A stretch of 64,000 nucleotides of DNA. Origin: Samsonia erythrinae. Lineage in GTDB: Bacteria > Pseudomonadota > Gammaproteobacteria > Enterobacterales > Enterobacteriaceae. Position numbers and translations under genes: made by a program. Below the pieces are notes generated by a model. The model worked only from the letters and a program-made list of their open reading frames with translations, searched no databases and had not been told where the DNA came from. The number at the start of each line of letters is the position of its first letter. Positions within the stretch are counted from its first letter, which is position 1. Positions 17,787-27,881 of the stretch are shown piece by piece. The stretch lies in the NCBI RefSeq assembly GCF_004342665.1, contig NZ_SMBY01000012.1, positions 43,745 through 107,744 of the forward strand, in the 5' to 3' direction.

Positions 17787-18701
17787 ATGAAAAAGACTTC
17801 CGACTATGCTGTCGCCGTTATCGGTCTGGGCTCCATGGGCTTTGGCGCGGCGTCGTCTTGTATCAATGCAGGCCTGACGACATACGGCGTCGACATCAAT
17901 CCGCAGGCGCTGGAACGCTTACGTCAGGCGGGGGCGGCGCAGGCCGACACGCGTATTGATGCCTTCGCTGACAAACTGGATGCCGTCGTGCTGCTGGTGG
18001 TGAATGCCGCGCAGGTGAACGGGATCCTGTTCGGCGAGCCGCAGGTCGCCGCGAAGCTTAAACCCGGCACCGCGGTAATGGTGTCTTCGACGATCTCCGC
18101 GCAGGATGCCCAAAGCATCGCGCAGCGTCTGGCCGAGCATCAGCTCATCATGCTGGATGCGCCGGTCTCCGGCGGTGCAGTGAAAGCCGCCGCGGGTGAT
18201 ATGACGGTGATGGCATCCGGCTCCGATCTGGCCTTTGAAAAGCTGAAACCGGTACTCGACGCCGTCGCGGGCAAGGTTTACCGCATTGGTGAAGAAATCG
18301 GGCTGGGCGCAACGGTTAAAATCATCCACCAGCTGTTGGCCGGCGTACACATCGCCGCCGGCGCGGAAGCGATGGCGCTGGCTGCACGCGCCGATATCCC
18401 GCTGGATATCATGTACGACGTGGTGACCAACGCCGCCGGGAATTCCTGGATGTTTGAGAACCGCATGCGTCACGTGGTTGACGGCGATTACACGCCGAAA
18501 TCCGCCGTCGACATCTTCGTTAAAGATCTGGGACTGGTCACCGACACCGCCAAATCGCTCCATTTCCCGCTGCCGCTGGCCTCCACCGCGTTCAACATGT
18601 TCACCGCCGCCAGCAATGCCGGATTCGGTAAAGAAGACGACAGCGCCGTCATCAAGATTTTTAACGGCATTACGCTGCCGGAAAAAAAGGAGGCGCCATG
18701 A
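17787..18701 (+). CDS. ltnD: LtnD (YgbJ), L-threonate dehydrogenase
   Basis: A 304-residue beta-hydroxyacid dehydrogenase (E. coli YgbJ is 302). The NAD-binding motif GLGSMGFGAA lies at the N-terminus, the substrate motif DAPVSGGAVKAAAGDMTVMASG is near 120, and the catalytic Lys lies in GLGATVKIIHQ. It oxidises L-threonate to 2-oxo-tetronate. It overlaps otnK by ATGA and opens the operon. Confidence 0.93.
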   Translation: MKKTSDYAVAVIGLGSMGFGAASSCINAGLTTYGVDINPQALERLRQAGAAQADTRIDAFADKLDAVVLLVVNAAQVNGILFGEPQVAAKLKPGTAVMVSSTISAQDAQSIAQRLAEHQLIMLDAPVSGGAVKAAAGDMTVMASGSDLAFEKLKPVLDAVAGKVYRIGEEIGLGATVKIIHQLLAGVHIAAGAEAMALAARADIPLDIMYDVVTNAAGNSWMFENRMRHVVDGDYTPKSAVDIFVKDLGLVTDTAKSLHFPLPLASTAFNMFTAASNAGFGKEDDSAVIKIFNGITLPEKKEAP

Positions 18702-19966
18702 TCAAGCTCGGTGTGATTGCCGACGATTTTACCGGCGCCACGGATATCGCCAGCTTTCTGGTGAACAACGGGCTGCCGACCGTACAGCTCAACGGCGTGC
18801 CGCCGTCCGACTTTAAGGTTGAGACGCAGGCCGTGGTCATTAGCCTGAAATCGCGCTCCTGTCCGGCACAACAGGCCGTGGCGGATTCACTTAAGGCGCT
18901 GACGTGGCTGCAACAGCAGGGCTGCCAGCAGTTCTACTTTAAATATTGCTCGACCTTCGACAGCACCGCCAAAGGCAACATCGGTCCGGTGACCGACGCG
19001 CTGTTAGCGCAGCTCGGCGAAACGCAAACCATCATTTCTCCGGCGCTGCCGGTAAACGGCAGAACCGTCTATCAGGGTTATCTGTTCGTGATGGATCAGT
19101 TGCTGTCCGAATCCGGGATGCGGCACCATCCGGTCACGCCAATGACGGACAGCAACCTGATGCGCGTCATGGAGCAGCAGGCCGCCGGGCGCTGCGGATT
19201 GGTGCCATATAACGTGATGGATCAGGGTGCCGAAGCCGTCAAACAACGTCTGGCGGCGTTGAAAGAACAAGGTATGCGCTATGTGGTGCTGGATACGCTG
19301 AACGAACGGCACCTGCTCACACAGGGCGAGGCGCTGCGCGATATGAAGCTGGTCACCGGCGGTTCCGGCTTGGCTATAGGGCTGGCACGCCAGTGGGCGG
19401 GATCTACCGCGCAGAACGGATCGGCAACCGAGGCGGGCAGGCCGCAATCCGGCGCCGGCGTCGTGCTGTCCGGCTCGTGTTCGGTGATGACCAACAAACA
19501 GGTCGCCCGTTACCTGAAGCAGGCGGCAGGTCGCGCCATTGACGTCGCCCGCTGCTTAGACGGCGCGCAGCCATCCTACGTGCAAGAGCTGGTCGATTGG
19601 GTAAAGGCTCACCGTAATGACGCCCTCGCACCGCTATTGTACGCCACCTCATCTCCCGACCAACTGGCGCAGATTCAGCAGCGCTGGGGCGCGGAGGCCA
19701 GCAGTCAGGCGGTGGAGAAACTGTTTGCCGCCGTCGCCAGTCAGCTTCAACAGGACGGCTTCCAGCGCTTCATCATCGCGGGCGGAGAAACCTCCAGCAT
19801 CGTGGTGCAAATGCTCGGTATTCACGCGTTCCATATCGGGCCGTCCATTTCACCCGGCGTGCCATGGGTACGCTCCACCAATCATCCGCTGTCGCTGGCG
19901 TTGAAATCCGGCAACTTCGGCGATGAAGACTTTTTTGCCCGCGCCCAGAAGGAGTTTGCCGCATGA
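18698..19966 (+). CDS. otnK: OtnK (YgbK), 3-oxo-tetronate kinase
   Basis: A 422-residue member of the four-carbon acid sugar kinase (DUF1537) family. The N-terminal motif GVIADDFTGATDIA and the C-terminal ATP site IIAGGETSSIVVQMLG are diagnostic. It phosphorylates 3-oxo-tetronate at C4. It overlaps ltnD by four bases and otnC by four bases, so the three are translationally coupled. Confidence 0.94.
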   Translation: MIKLGVIADDFTGATDIASFLVNNGLPTVQLNGVPPSDFKVETQAVVISLKSRSCPAQQAVADSLKALTWLQQQGCQQFYFKYCSTFDSTAKGNIGPVTDALLAQLGETQTIISPALPVNGRTVYQGYLFVMDQLLSESGMRHHPVTPMTDSNLMRVMEQQAAGRCGLVPYNVMDQGAEAVKQRLAALKEQGMRYVVLDTLNERHLLTQGEALRDMKLVTGGSGLAIGLARQWAGSTAQNGSATEAGRPQSGAGVVLSGSCSVMTNKQVARYLKQAAGRAIDVARCLDGAQPSYVQELVDWVKAHRNDALAPLLYATSSPDQLAQIQQRWGAEASSQAVEKLFAAVASQLQQDGFQRFIIAGGETSSIVVQMLGIHAFHIGPSISPGVPWVRSTNHPLSLALKSGNFGDEDFFARAQKEFAA

Positions 19967-20619
19967 GTGAACAACACCACAACACGGACGCCGCGCTCAG
20001 CAACGAACAGCGCGCACGCGCGGAAATGGTCAAACTGGGCGCGTCCTTTTTCCAACGCGGTTACGCCACCGGCTCGGCGGGCAACCTCTCGCTGCTGCTG
20101 GATGACGGCACGCTGCTGGCAACGCCGACAGGCTCCTGCCTTGGCGAACTGGATGCCGAGCGCTTATCCAAAGTCAGCCTGAACGGCGAGTGGATTTCCG
20201 GGGATAAGCCGTCGAAAGAGGTCAGCTTTCACCTGTCGATTTATCGTAACGATCCCGAGTGCAAAGCGATCGTTCACCTGCACAGCACCTACCTGACGGC
20301 GCTTTCCTGTCTGGAAGGGCTGGATACGCAGGATGCCATCAAACCCTTCACGCCCTATGTGGTGATGCGCGTCGGTAAAGTGCCCGTCGTCCCTTATTAC
20401 CGCCCCGGCGATGCGCGGCTCGGTGAAGATCTGGCGAAGTTGGCCTCGCGCTATAAGGCGTTCCTGCTAGCCAACCACGGCCCGGTCGTCACCGGTAAGG
20501 ATCTGCGTGCGGCGGCGGACAACATGGAAGAGCTGGAAGAAACCGCCAAACTGATTTTTATTCTCGGTGAGCGAAAAATTCGCTACCTCACCGCTGACGA
20601 AATTGCCGAGCTCTCTTGA
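19963..20619 (+). CDS. otnC: OtnC (YgbL), 3-oxo-tetronate 4-phosphate decarboxylase
   Basis: A 218-residue class II aldolase-type enzyme. It has TGSAGNLS near the N-terminus, the metal-binding HLHS motif and the third His in ANHGPVV; Glu in SKEVSFH is the acid. It decarboxylates 3-oxo-tetronate 4-phosphate to dihydroxyacetone phosphate, feeding glycolysis. Its start codon overlaps the otnK stop (ATGA). Confidence 0.93.
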   Translation: MSEQHHNTDAALSNEQRARAEMVKLGASFFQRGYATGSAGNLSLLLDDGTLLATPTGSCLGELDAERLSKVSLNGEWISGDKPSKEVSFHLSIYRNDPECKAIVHLHSTYLTALSCLEGLDTQDAIKPFTPYVVMRVGKVPVVPYYRPGDARLGEDLAKLASRYKAFLLANHGPVVTGKDLRAAADNMEELEETAKLIFILGERKIRYLTADEIAELS

Positions 20620-20652
20620 TAAGCCACTTTTTACTGAGCGATGGAGTTAATC

Positions 20653-21441
20653 ATGCCAAAGTTTGCTGCCAATCTTTCTATGTTGTTTACTGACATCCCG
20701 TTTCTCGACCGTTTTAAGGCCGCCGCCGATGCGGGCTTCACTGCGGTCGAGTACCTGTTTCCCTATGAGTATCCGGCACCGCTGCTGGCGGAAAAGCTGC
20801 GGGAGAACGGCCTGAAGCAGGTGCTGTTCAACACCGCACCCGGCAATATTGCGGCGGGTGAATGGGGGGTCTCCGCCCTGCCGGACCGTGTTGAGGACGC
20901 CCGTCGGGATATCGATAACGCACTGGAATATGCGCTGGCGCTTAATTGTCCCTCGGTACTGGTGATGGGGGGTGTCGTGCCGCCCGGTGAAGACCGTGCC
21001 GCCTACCAGCAAACCTTCATCGATAACCTGCGCTATGCAGCCGATAAGTTTGCGCCGCACGGCATCAACATCATGATTGAGGCGCTGAGCGCGAAGGTGA
21101 AACCGAATTACCTGTTCGCCAGTCAGTATCAGGCGCTGGAATTGGCCAATCTGATCGACCGGCCAAACGTTTATATCCAGCTCGATTTTTTCCACGCGCA
21201 AATTGTCGATGGCAACCTGACGCAAATTATTCACGATTTGGATGGCCGCATCGGACATATTCAAATTGCGTCCGTACCTGACCGGCACGAACCCGATGAA
21301 GGAGAAATTAATTATCCGTTTATCTTTGCTGAATTGGATCGCGTGAATTATTCCGGTTGGGTCGGCTGTGAATATCACCCGCGCGGCAAGACCGAAGCCG
21401 GATTAGGGTGGGCTCAACCCTGGCTGGAAAGGAAACACTAA
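20653..21441 (+). CDS. otnI: OtnI (YgbM), 2-oxo-tetronate isomerase
   Basis: A 262-residue Hyi-family TIM-barrel isomerase. The N-terminus [14 protein letters not shown] matches YgbM; metal and catalytic residues lie in [15 protein letters not shown] and CEYHPRG. It converts 2-oxo- to 3-oxo-tetronate. An upstream in-frame ATG at 20641 is part of ATGGAG, which serves as the ribosome binding site six bases before the chosen ATG at 20653. Confidence 0.93.
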   Translation: MPKFAANLSMLFTDIPFLDRFKAAADAGFTAVEYLFPYEYPAPLLAEKLRENGLKQVLFNTAPGNIAAGEWGVSALPDRVEDARRDIDNALEYALALNCPSVLVMGGVVPPGEDRAAYQQTFIDNLRYAADKFAPHGINIMIEALSAKVKPNYLFASQYQALELANLIDRPNVYIQLDFFHAQIVDGNLTQIIHDLDGRIGHIQIASVPDRHEPDEGEINYPFIFAELDRVNYSGWVGCEYHPRGKTEAGLGWAQPWLERKH

Positions 21442-21514
21442 TTCATTTATCCCTGACATAAATTAACACCAGAGACATATTCGTTAGACGCGAATAAATA
21501 AACATAACTGGTCA

Positions 21515-21539
21515 GACTCCCGTATTTATAACGGGAGTC
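21515..21539 (+). other. Stem-loop between otnI and ygbN
   Basis: GACTCCCGT-ATTTATA-ACGGGAGTC is a perfect 9-bp stem with a 7-base loop. No T tract follows, so it is more likely an mRNA processing or stabilising element, or a partial terminator tuning ygbN expression. Confidence 0.5.
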
Positions 21540-21625
21540 ATGGCTCTCGTTTATTCAAATAACAAACAAATACCCCATCAATGCTCAGTTTCTGAATTGA
21601 AAAAGGGGTTAATGAGGATAAGAAC

Positions 21626-22984
21626 ATGGCCACCTCGCTCTTACTCTGCATCGCTATCGCCGGGGTATTACTCCTGCTGCTGATGGTCATTAAATTTAAA
21701 ATACAGCCCTTTGTCGCCCTGCTGATTGTCAGTTTGCTCGTCGCCTTAGCAACCGGTATTCCCACTGAAAACGTGATGAAAGTCATTACCTCCGGCATGG
21801 GCGGTATTCTCGGTTCGGTGGCGATTATTATCGGCCTCGGCGCCATACTGGGCAGAATGATCGAAGTGTCCGGCGGTGCGGAATCCTTAGCGCACCGCTT
21901 TGCCCAATTAATGGGACCGGGATTAATGGTAGCCGCGCTAACGGTTTCTGCCTTTATTCTCGGAATCCCAGTCTTTTTCGATGTCGGCTTTATTATTCTT
22001 GCACCGATTATTTACGGCTTTGCGAAAGTCGCGAAAGTCTCTCCGATTAAATTTGGTCTGCCCGTCGCGGGCGTGATGCTGACGGTGCATGTCGCGCTGC
22101 CGCCGCATCCCGGTCCGGTGGCCGCCGCTGGCTTGTTAAATGCAGATATCGGCTGGCTGACCATCATTGGCCTGCTGGTATCGATACCTGTCGGTATCAT
22201 TAGCTATTGGGTCGCCAAAGCGATGAACCGCAATAAATACGCGCTCTCCGTCGAAGTACTGGAACAACTCCAGTTGGCGAAACCGGAAGATGCTACGCCG
22301 GATACAGCACCTGTTGCAGCACCCTCTGCCGGATTAATTGCTGCGCTGATTGTCATTCCGATTGCCATCATTATGCTCGGCACCGTATCCGCAACGCTAC
22401 TGCCGGCCGGACACCCAATACGTAACATAATGTCGCTGGTTGGTTCCCCTGCCGTGGCGCTGCTGATCGCATTGACGCTGGCACTGTGGCTACTAGCATT
22501 GCGTCGCGGCTGGTCACTGGAAAAAGCCAGCGGCGTGATGGGCGATGCCATGCCTGCCGCTGCGGTCGTCATCATGGTGACCGGTGCCGGCGGCGTATTC
22601 GGCAAAGTACTGGTGGAATCCGGCATCGGTAAAGCGCTGGCGGATACGCTGACCAGCATTCATCTGCCGCTGGTGCCGGCCGCGTTTCTTCTGTCGCTTT
22701 CGCTGCGCGCCTCGCAAGGTTCAGCCACCGTCGCAATTCTCACCACCTGCGGCCTGCTGAGCGAAGCCGTCAGCGGCCTGAACCAGATGCAACTGGTGCT
22801 GGTGACGCTGTCTGCCTGCTTTGGTGGACTGGCCCTGTCGCACGTCAATGACTCCGGCTTCTGGATCGTCACCAAATATCTGGGGCTGTCGGTCGCCGAT
22901 GGCCTGCGTACCTGGACGGTGCTGACGACCCTGCTTGGTCTGTCGGGGTTCCTTTTCACCTGGGCCCTGTGGCTGGTATTTTAA
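21626..22984 (+). CDS. ygbN: YgbN, GntP-family sugar-acid permease
   Basis: A 452-residue inner-membrane permease with about 12-14 membrane segments. GntP-family motifs are present, including HVALPPHPGPVAAAGLL, LRASQGSATVAILTT and LSHVNDSGFWIV. Its place at the end of the tetronate operon makes threonate or a related four-carbon acid the likely substrate. A weak GAGGATAAGAAC precedes the ATG. Confidence 0.92.
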   Translation: MATSLLLCIAIAGVLLLLLMVIKFKIQPFVALLIVSLLVALATGIPTENVMKVITSGMGGILGSVAIIIGLGAILGRMIEVSGGAESLAHRFAQLMGPGLMVAALTVSAFILGIPVFFDVGFIILAPIIYGFAKVAKVSPIKFGLPVAGVMLTVHVALPPHPGPVAAAGLLNADIGWLTIIGLLVSIPVGIISYWVAKAMNRNKYALSVEVLEQLQLAKPEDATPDTAPVAAPSAGLIAALIVIPIAIIMLGTVSATLLPAGHPIRNIMSLVGSPAVALLIALTLALWLLALRRGWSLEKASGVMGDAMPAAAVVIMVTGAGGVFGKVLVESGIGKALADTLTSIHLPLVPAAFLLSLSLRASQGSATVAILTTCGLLSEAVSGLNQMQLVLVTLSACFGGLALSHVNDSGFWIVTKYLGLSVADGLRTWTVLTTLLGLSGFLFTWALWLVF

Positions 22985-23384
22985 GCATCCTACCTGGCAA
23001 AATTCGCAGGATTGGGAATCGTTTTAAGTCTCCAGCGCTGAACTCAACTTTTCCCGCATCGGTGAAGGTGCGGGAAAAACACACCTGTTTCGCCTGAAGA
23101 CCATTAAATTAAACTGAACTGAACTGAAAAAATTAGCCCACTATCCTTCTTTTTTATATTAATACCGTCCCCCGCTCCCCTTTAATGCCAACAATTGACG
23201 CGAATTTACCCCGGTGTTTTCCAACTGGCGGAAACAAGAAATCTTATAAGATATTTAATGGAATAATGAATCTGTCCACACCGGACCGCTCTAACAACCT
23301 GAATTCCGCTATCGCATAGAAATAGATCCCATGACCTATTTCACATCACGCCTGACCCATAAAAAGAAAAAGGATTTGAGGAAT
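22985..23384. other. ygbN-chemoreceptor intergenic region
   Basis: A 400-base spacer. A stem-loop with a 10-bp stem (TTTTCCCGCA / TGCGGGAAAA, 23049-23078) lies 65 bases after ygbN and is the likely terminator of the tetronate operon, although the following T run is poor. The second half is AT-rich and should hold the chemoreceptor promoter; no convincing flagellar sigma-28 promoter was found. Confidence 0.55.
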
Positions 23385-25067
23385 ATGCTGAATCTGCTGA
23401 AAAAAATGAAACTCGGTACGATGTTGGGTACAGGTTTCGCCTCTGTCATCATCATCGGTCTGATGGTCGCCATTCTGGGGCGCTTTCATTTGGTCGATCT
23501 GGGTGAAGATATTGAATCGCTATCAAAAAAAAATCTGGCCAGCCTCATCCTGATACAGGATGCCAAGAGCGGCTTTGACGCCGTGGCGCGTTCAGTACGC
23601 AACATTGGCCTGACCGATGACAGAAACCGCATGCAGGAAGAAAAGCGCCTGATCGATCAGCAAATTGCTCGCAATACTGAAACGCTGAGCAAACTGTATG
23701 AACACCTGTCCGAACCAGAAACCCGCGACTCGCTAGAAAAATTGACGCAGGCGCGCCCGGCCTATCGGGATGCCGTGAATAAAGCGGTTGAGCTTGGCCT
23801 GTCCGAGAATGCCGAAGACAGAGCGCGTGCCATACAGATCATGGTCAACGAGATGCAAGTTACGCAATCTCCGGTTTTCGCTGCGCTGGACGACATGGCG
23901 CAATTCCAGCAAAAACGGACGCAGGACATGACGACAAATGCCATGCAGGAAGCGCGAGCAGACGGTAACACGCTGATCACCTTCGCCGCGATTGCGGTTC
24001 TCATCGGCATTTTGGTTTCCCTGCTCATTACCCGCACGATTAAAGGGCTACTGGGTGGCGAAGTGGTGTATGCCGCTCAGATCGCACAGGCCATTGCACA
24101 GGGAAATCTGGCCGTCGCGGTCAATCTGCGTCCCGGCGACAACCACAGTATGCTGGCCGCGATGAATACGATGCGTAAAAGCCTGAGCGATATCGTTGAA
24201 CAGGTGCGGGAAAGCAGTGAATCCATCGCAACCGGCGCCAGCCAGATTGCCGCCGGCAGTACCGATCTCAGCCAGCGCACGGAAGAACAAGCGGCCAACC
24301 TGCAACAAACCGCCGCCTCTATGGAAGAGATGAGCCAAACCGTGCGCCAGAACGCAGACACCGTACGTAACGCCACACAACTGGCGCAGGCCGCCAGTCA
24401 TACCGCGGCGAAAGGCGGTGAAGCCGTCGGCAATATCGTTGTCACCATGCAAGAAATTACCGATAGCTCACACAAGATTGGCGACATTATCAGCGTCATT
24501 GATGGCATTGCTTTCCAGACTAACATTCTGGCGCTCAACGCGGCGGTAGAAGCGGCCCGGGCAGGCGAGCAAGGTCGTGGTTTTGCCGTGGTCGCAGGCG
24601 AAGTGCGCTCACTGGCCCAGCGCTCCGCCACCGCGGCTAAAGAAATTAAAGAGCTGATCGGCCACAGCGTCGAGAAAGTGGAAGCTGGCTCCGTGCTGGT
24701 CAGCGATGCCGGAACGACGATCGAAGAGCTGGTTCGTCAGGCGCGCCACGTTGCCGATCTGATTAACGAAATTGGCGTCACCACGCAGGAACAGGAATCC
24801 GGCGTCTCGCAGATCCATGATGCCGTTAACCAACTCGATCAGGTCACACAGCAGAATGCCGCGCTCGTTGAGCAATCCGCTTCCGCCGCCGATAGCCTGA
24901 GCGATCAGGCCGCTCATCTGGTCGAGCTGATGAAAGTCTTCGTCGTTGAAGGCGGCTCGTCACAGCGAATTGCACCGCCGTTGAAAAGGCCTGATAGCGT
25001 AAAACGCGCGTTAGCCGATCCTAAAAGCAGCGCGGGAAGCGATAACCAAAACTGGGAAACGTTTTAA
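23385..25067 (+). CDS. Methyl-accepting chemotaxis protein with CheR-docking tail
   Basis: A 560-residue transmembrane chemoreceptor. Membrane helices lie near residues 10-32 and 193-214, enclosing a four-helix periplasmic sensor of about 160 residues. HAMP follows, then the long cytoplasmic coiled coil with methylation helices and the conserved tip [20 protein letters not shown]. The last five residues are NWETF, the pentapeptide that tethers CheR and CheB, so this is a high-abundance-type receptor. The frame opens at 23331, but GAGG just before the ATG at 23385 marks the start. Ligand unknown. Confidence 0.93.
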   Translation: MLNLLKKMKLGTMLGTGFASVIIIGLMVAILGRFHLVDLGEDIESLSKKNLASLILIQDAKSGFDAVARSVRNIGLTDDRNRMQEEKRLIDQQIARNTETLSKLYEHLSEPETRDSLEKLTQARPAYRDAVNKAVELGLSENAEDRARAIQIMVNEMQVTQSPVFAALDDMAQFQQKRTQDMTTNAMQEARADGNTLITFAAIAVLIGILVSLLITRTIKGLLGGEVVYAAQIAQAIAQGNLAVAVNLRPGDNHSMLAAMNTMRKSLSDIVEQVRESSESIATGASQIAAGSTDLSQRTEEQAANLQQTAASMEEMSQTVRQNADTVRNATQLAQAASHTAAKGGEAVGNIVVTMQEITDSSHKIGDIISVIDGIAFQTNILALNAAVEAARAGEQGRGFAVVAGEVRSLAQRSATAAKEIKELIGHSVEKVEAGSVLVSDAGTTIEELVRQARHVADLINEIGVTTQEQESGVSQIHDAVNQLDQVTQQNAALVEQSASAADSLSDQAAHLVELMKVFVVEGGSSQRIAPPLKRPDSVKRALADPKSSAGSDNQNWETF

Positions 25068-25093
25068 CCACACACCCTCTCCGCTCAAAAAAG

Positions 25094-25121
25094 AAAAGCC
25101 GCTGAAATCGCAGCGGCTTTT
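25094..25121. terminator. Bidirectional terminator between chemoreceptor and aminotransferase
   Basis: AAAAGCCGCTG-AAATCG-CAGCGGCTTTT forms an 11-bp stem with A and T tracts on both sides. It lies in the 80-base gap between two convergent genes and should end both transcripts. Confidence 0.88.
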
Positions 25122-25149
25122 ACATGAGCAGATCGCCCGTTATCGGCAA

Positions 25150-26340
25150 TTACAGCGCCCGACGCAGTCGTGCCACCGCTTCATGCATTTGCTCATCCGT
25201 TGCCGTCGCGAAAGAAAGGCGCAGCGTTGAATAATCGACATTGTCCGGGAAGAAGAACCCGCCCGGCACGAAAACCACGCCTTGAGCCAGCGTCTGTTTC
25301 AGCCATTTCGTCGTGTTGAAATCGTTTTGACGGAACCTGGCCCACAGGAACATCCCGCCTTTCGGTGAGTTGAACGTGATGACATCCCCCAGTTCCTGCT
25401 CAACCAACTGCGCCAGCAGTTCGCCTTTGTGCTTATAGGCGTGGCGAATTTTTTCGATCTGCGAATCCAGACGCCCCAGCCCCAGATAGCACTCCGCCAC
25501 GGTCTGCGACAGGGCGCTGGCGTGCAGGTCGGCGGCCTGTTTGATAATCGCCACCTTGTGCAGCAGCCAATCCGGTAGGATCGCCCAGCCAAGACGCAGC
25601 CCCGGCGCCAGCACTTTCGAAAACGTGGAGGTATACAGCACGTGTTCCGCACTGCCCAGCGTCTCCTGCGCCAGTTGGAACAGCGTCGGATGGCGTTCAT
25701 CGGTAAAACGCAGTTCACCGTAGGGATCGTCTTCGATAATGACGAAACCGTAGCGCTCCGCCAGCGTAATCAATTGCAGGCGACGTTCATCGCTCAGCGT
25801 CACGCCGCTCGGATTACCGAAGTTCGGCACGATGTATACGCCCTTGATTCGCTGTTTTTTCAACAGTTCTTCCAGCTCATCGACGACCATGCCGTTGGCA
25901 TCGGATGACACCGACATCACCTGCGCCTGCGCCAGTTCCAGCGTTTGCAAAGCCGCAAGGTAGGTTGGGCGTTCAACTACAAACACATCGCCCGGATCGA
26001 TCATCGCCCGCATAATAAGATCCAACGCCTGCTGCGACCCCGCCGTCACGACAATGTCTTCAGCGCGCGTTTTCACGCCGCGCGCGGCGCACAGCTCGGC
26101 AATACGATCGCGCAACACGCCGCTGCCTTCGGTCAAACCATACTGGAATGCCGTTTTCGGCTGTTCGGTAATCGCTAACTGCGTCGCCTGATTCAACCCC
26201 TCAAAATCAAACAAAGCATCCGACGGGATCCCGCCAGCCAGCGAGATGATATTTTCCATCTTGCTGTGTTTCAGCAGCTCGCGGATGGCGGAACTTTTTA
26301 ACTGAGCGATACGGTGCGCTAACAACCCTTCAATGGCCAT
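25150..26340 (-). CDS. Class I PLP-dependent aminotransferase (MocR-type C-terminal fold)
   Basis: A 396-residue stand-alone aminotransferase. It has the N-terminal ISLAGGIPS, the Asn in VPNFGNPSG, the Asp-Tyr pair in EDDPYGEL, and the PLP Lys in STFSKVLAPGLRLGW. It is of the 2-aminoadipate/LysN and aromatic group; the amino acid substrate is not determined. It lies in the same direction 63 bases downstream of livF, so it may be transcribed with the branched-chain amino acid transporter and act on imported amino acids. Confidence 0.87.
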   Translation of the reverse strand: MAIEGLLAHRIAQLKSSAIRELLKHSKMENIISLAGGIPSDALFDFEGLNQATQLAITEQPKTAFQYGLTEGSGVLRDRIAELCAARGVKTRAEDIVVTAGSQQALDLIMRAMIDPGDVFVVERPTYLAALQTLELAQAQVMSVSSDANGMVVDELEELLKKQRIKGVYIVPNFGNPSGVTLSDERRLQLITLAERYGFVIIEDDPYGELRFTDERHPTLFQLAQETLGSAEHVLYTSTFSKVLAPGLRLGWAILPDWLLHKVAIIKQAADLHASALSQTVAECYLGLGRLDSQIEKIRHAYKHKGELLAQLVEQELGDVITFNSPKGGMFLWARFRQNDFNTTKWLKQTLAQGVVFVPGGFFFPDNVDYSTLRLSFATATDEQMHEAVARLRRAL

Positions 26341-26403
26341 CTCTTCTTAACCCTTCTACGAAACAGGCCGGTAAACCGGCCCGATATCGACTTTCTATTG
26401 ACA

Positions 26404-27105
26404 TTATCCGCCCAGATAGGCCGAACGTACCGCTTCATTCGCTAACAATGCCGCGCCGGTATCTTCCAACACGACATGACCGTTTTCAAGCACATAACCC
26501 CGGTCAGCCAGTTTCAATGCCTGATTAGCGTTTTGCTCCACCAGAAAGACGGTCATGCCCTCTTCACGCAACTGCTGGATGGTATCGAAAATTTGCAGGA
26601 TGATGATCGGCGCCAGTCCCAGCGACGGCTCGTCCAGCAGCAGTAAACGCGGCTGGCTCATCAGTGCGCGACCAATCGCCAGCATCTGCTGCTCGCCGCC
26701 GGACATGGTGCCGGACCGTTGGGCGCGTCGCTCATACAGACGCGGAAACAGATCGTAGACGCGTGCAATGCGTTCCTGATACTGCTCGCGATCGGCAAAG
26801 AAGCCGCCCATCGCCAGATTTTCTTCTACCGTCATACGGGAAAAGACGCGTCGACCTTCCGGCACGATCGCGATCGCTTCACGCATAATCTGCGCCGTCT
26901 GCCAGTGCGTGATGTCCTTGCCGTCAAACGTGATGGTGCCTTCCGTTGCACGCGGGTCACCGCACAGCGTGCCTAGTAGCGTGGTTTTACCGGCGCCGTT
27001 CGCGCCGATCAGCGTAACAATCTCGCCCTGATTAATATGCAGGCTGACCTGATGCAGCGCCTGAATTTTGCCGTAATGGGCCGAAACCTGATGTAATGAC
27101 AGCAT
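26404..27105 (-). CDS. livF: LivF, ATPase of branched-chain amino acid importer
   Basis: A 233-residue ABC ATPase of the LivF branch. Walker A GANGAGKTT, signature MSGGEQQMLAIGRALM, Walker B LLLLDEPSLGLAP and the family motif VPEGRRVFSRMTVEENL are intact. It pairs with LivG to drive LivH-LivM. It lies five bases after livG. Confidence 0.96.
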   Translation of the reverse strand: MLSLHQVSAHYGKIQALHQVSLHINQGEIVTLIGANGAGKTTLLGTLCGDPRATEGTITFDGKDITHWQTAQIMREAIAIVPEGRRVFSRMTVEENLAMGGFFADREQYQERIARVYDLFPRLYERRAQRSGTMSGGEQQMLAIGRALMSQPRLLLLDEPSLGLAPIIILQIFDTIQQLREEGMTVFLVEQNANQALKLADRGYVLENGHVVLEDTGAALLANEAVRSAYLGG

Positions 27106-27110
27106 AAACG

Positions 27111-27881
27111 TTATCCTTCACCCAGATAGGCACGAATGACATCCGGGTTGTTACGAATTTCAGTTGGCGTACCGTGCGCCAGCGGCGTTCCCTGATTGAC
27201 GACATAAATCCGGTCGGAAATCCCCATCACCAGTTTCATATCATGCTCAATCAACAGCACGGACACCTGATGGCTATCGCGCAGTTCCACAATCAACTGA
27301 TTTAGCTCGTCAGTTTCTTTCGGGTTCAGACCTGCGGCGGGCTCATCCAGCATCAATAACTCAGGCCGCGTCACCATGCAGCGGGCGATTTCCAGCCGAC
27401 GCTGCTGACCGTAAGCCAGATTCCCGGCCTGACGGTTCGCTAAATCCAGCAGACCAATACGCTCCAACCATACCGCGGCACGCGCTTGCGCGTCGGCTTC
27501 CGCACGGCGAAACCCCGGTGTTTTCAACAGTCCGGCAAACACGCCGCTTTTCAGGTGCTGGTGCTGTGCCACCAGCAGGTTCTCCACCACCGTCATTTCA
27601 CGGAACAGGCGAACGTGCTGGAACGTACGCACTACGCCCATGCGGGCAATGGCCTGTCCTGGTAGCCCTTCCAGATGGCGATCGCGCAGCATGATGGTGC
27701 CGCCGCTCGGGCGATAAAACCCGGTCAGGCAGTTGAAGACCGTGGTCTTCCCTGCCCCGTTCGGGCCGATCAATGAAACGATCTCGCCCGCGTGAATGTC
27801 CATTTCAACATTATTGACTGCCAGCAGGCCGCCAAAACGCATCATCAGACCGCGGACTGATAATAATGGCTGCGTGCTCAT
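27111..27881 (-). CDS. livG: LivG, ATPase of branched-chain amino acid importer
   Basis: A 256-residue ABC ATPase, almost the same as E. coli LivG (255). It has Walker [10 protein letters not shown], the signature [14 protein letters not shown], and Walker [14 protein letters not shown]. The frame opens at 27956 inside livM, but the ATG at 27881 gives the E. coli N-terminus ([14 protein letters not shown]) and overlaps the livM stop by four bases. Confidence 0.96.
   Translation of the reverse strand: MSTQPLLSVRGLMMRFGGLLAVNNVEMDIHAGEIVSLIGPNGAGKTTVFNCLTGFYRPSGGTIMLRDRHLEGLPGQAIARMGVVRTFQHVRLFREMTVVENLLVAQHQHLKSGVFAGLLKTPGFRRAEADAQARAAVWLERIGLLDLANRQAGNLAYGQQRRLEIARCMVTRPELLMLDEPAAGLNPKETDELNQLIVELRDSHQVSVLLIEHDMKLVMGISDRIYVVNQGTPLAHGTPTEIRNNPDVIRAYLGEG

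Noticed and set aside
17919..18563. Long minus-strand frame opposite ltnD
   Set aside because: Antisense shadow of a GC-rich gene; His/Arg/Gly-rich product with no domain, while the plus strand has a complete known enzyme.
20647..21378. Long minus-strand frame opposite otnI
   Set aside because: Antisense shadow; the plus-strand product matches YgbM throughout.
23100..23384. Sigma-28 flagellar promoter for the chemoreceptor
   Set aside because: No sequence with both TAAA and GCCGATAA at proper spacing was found.
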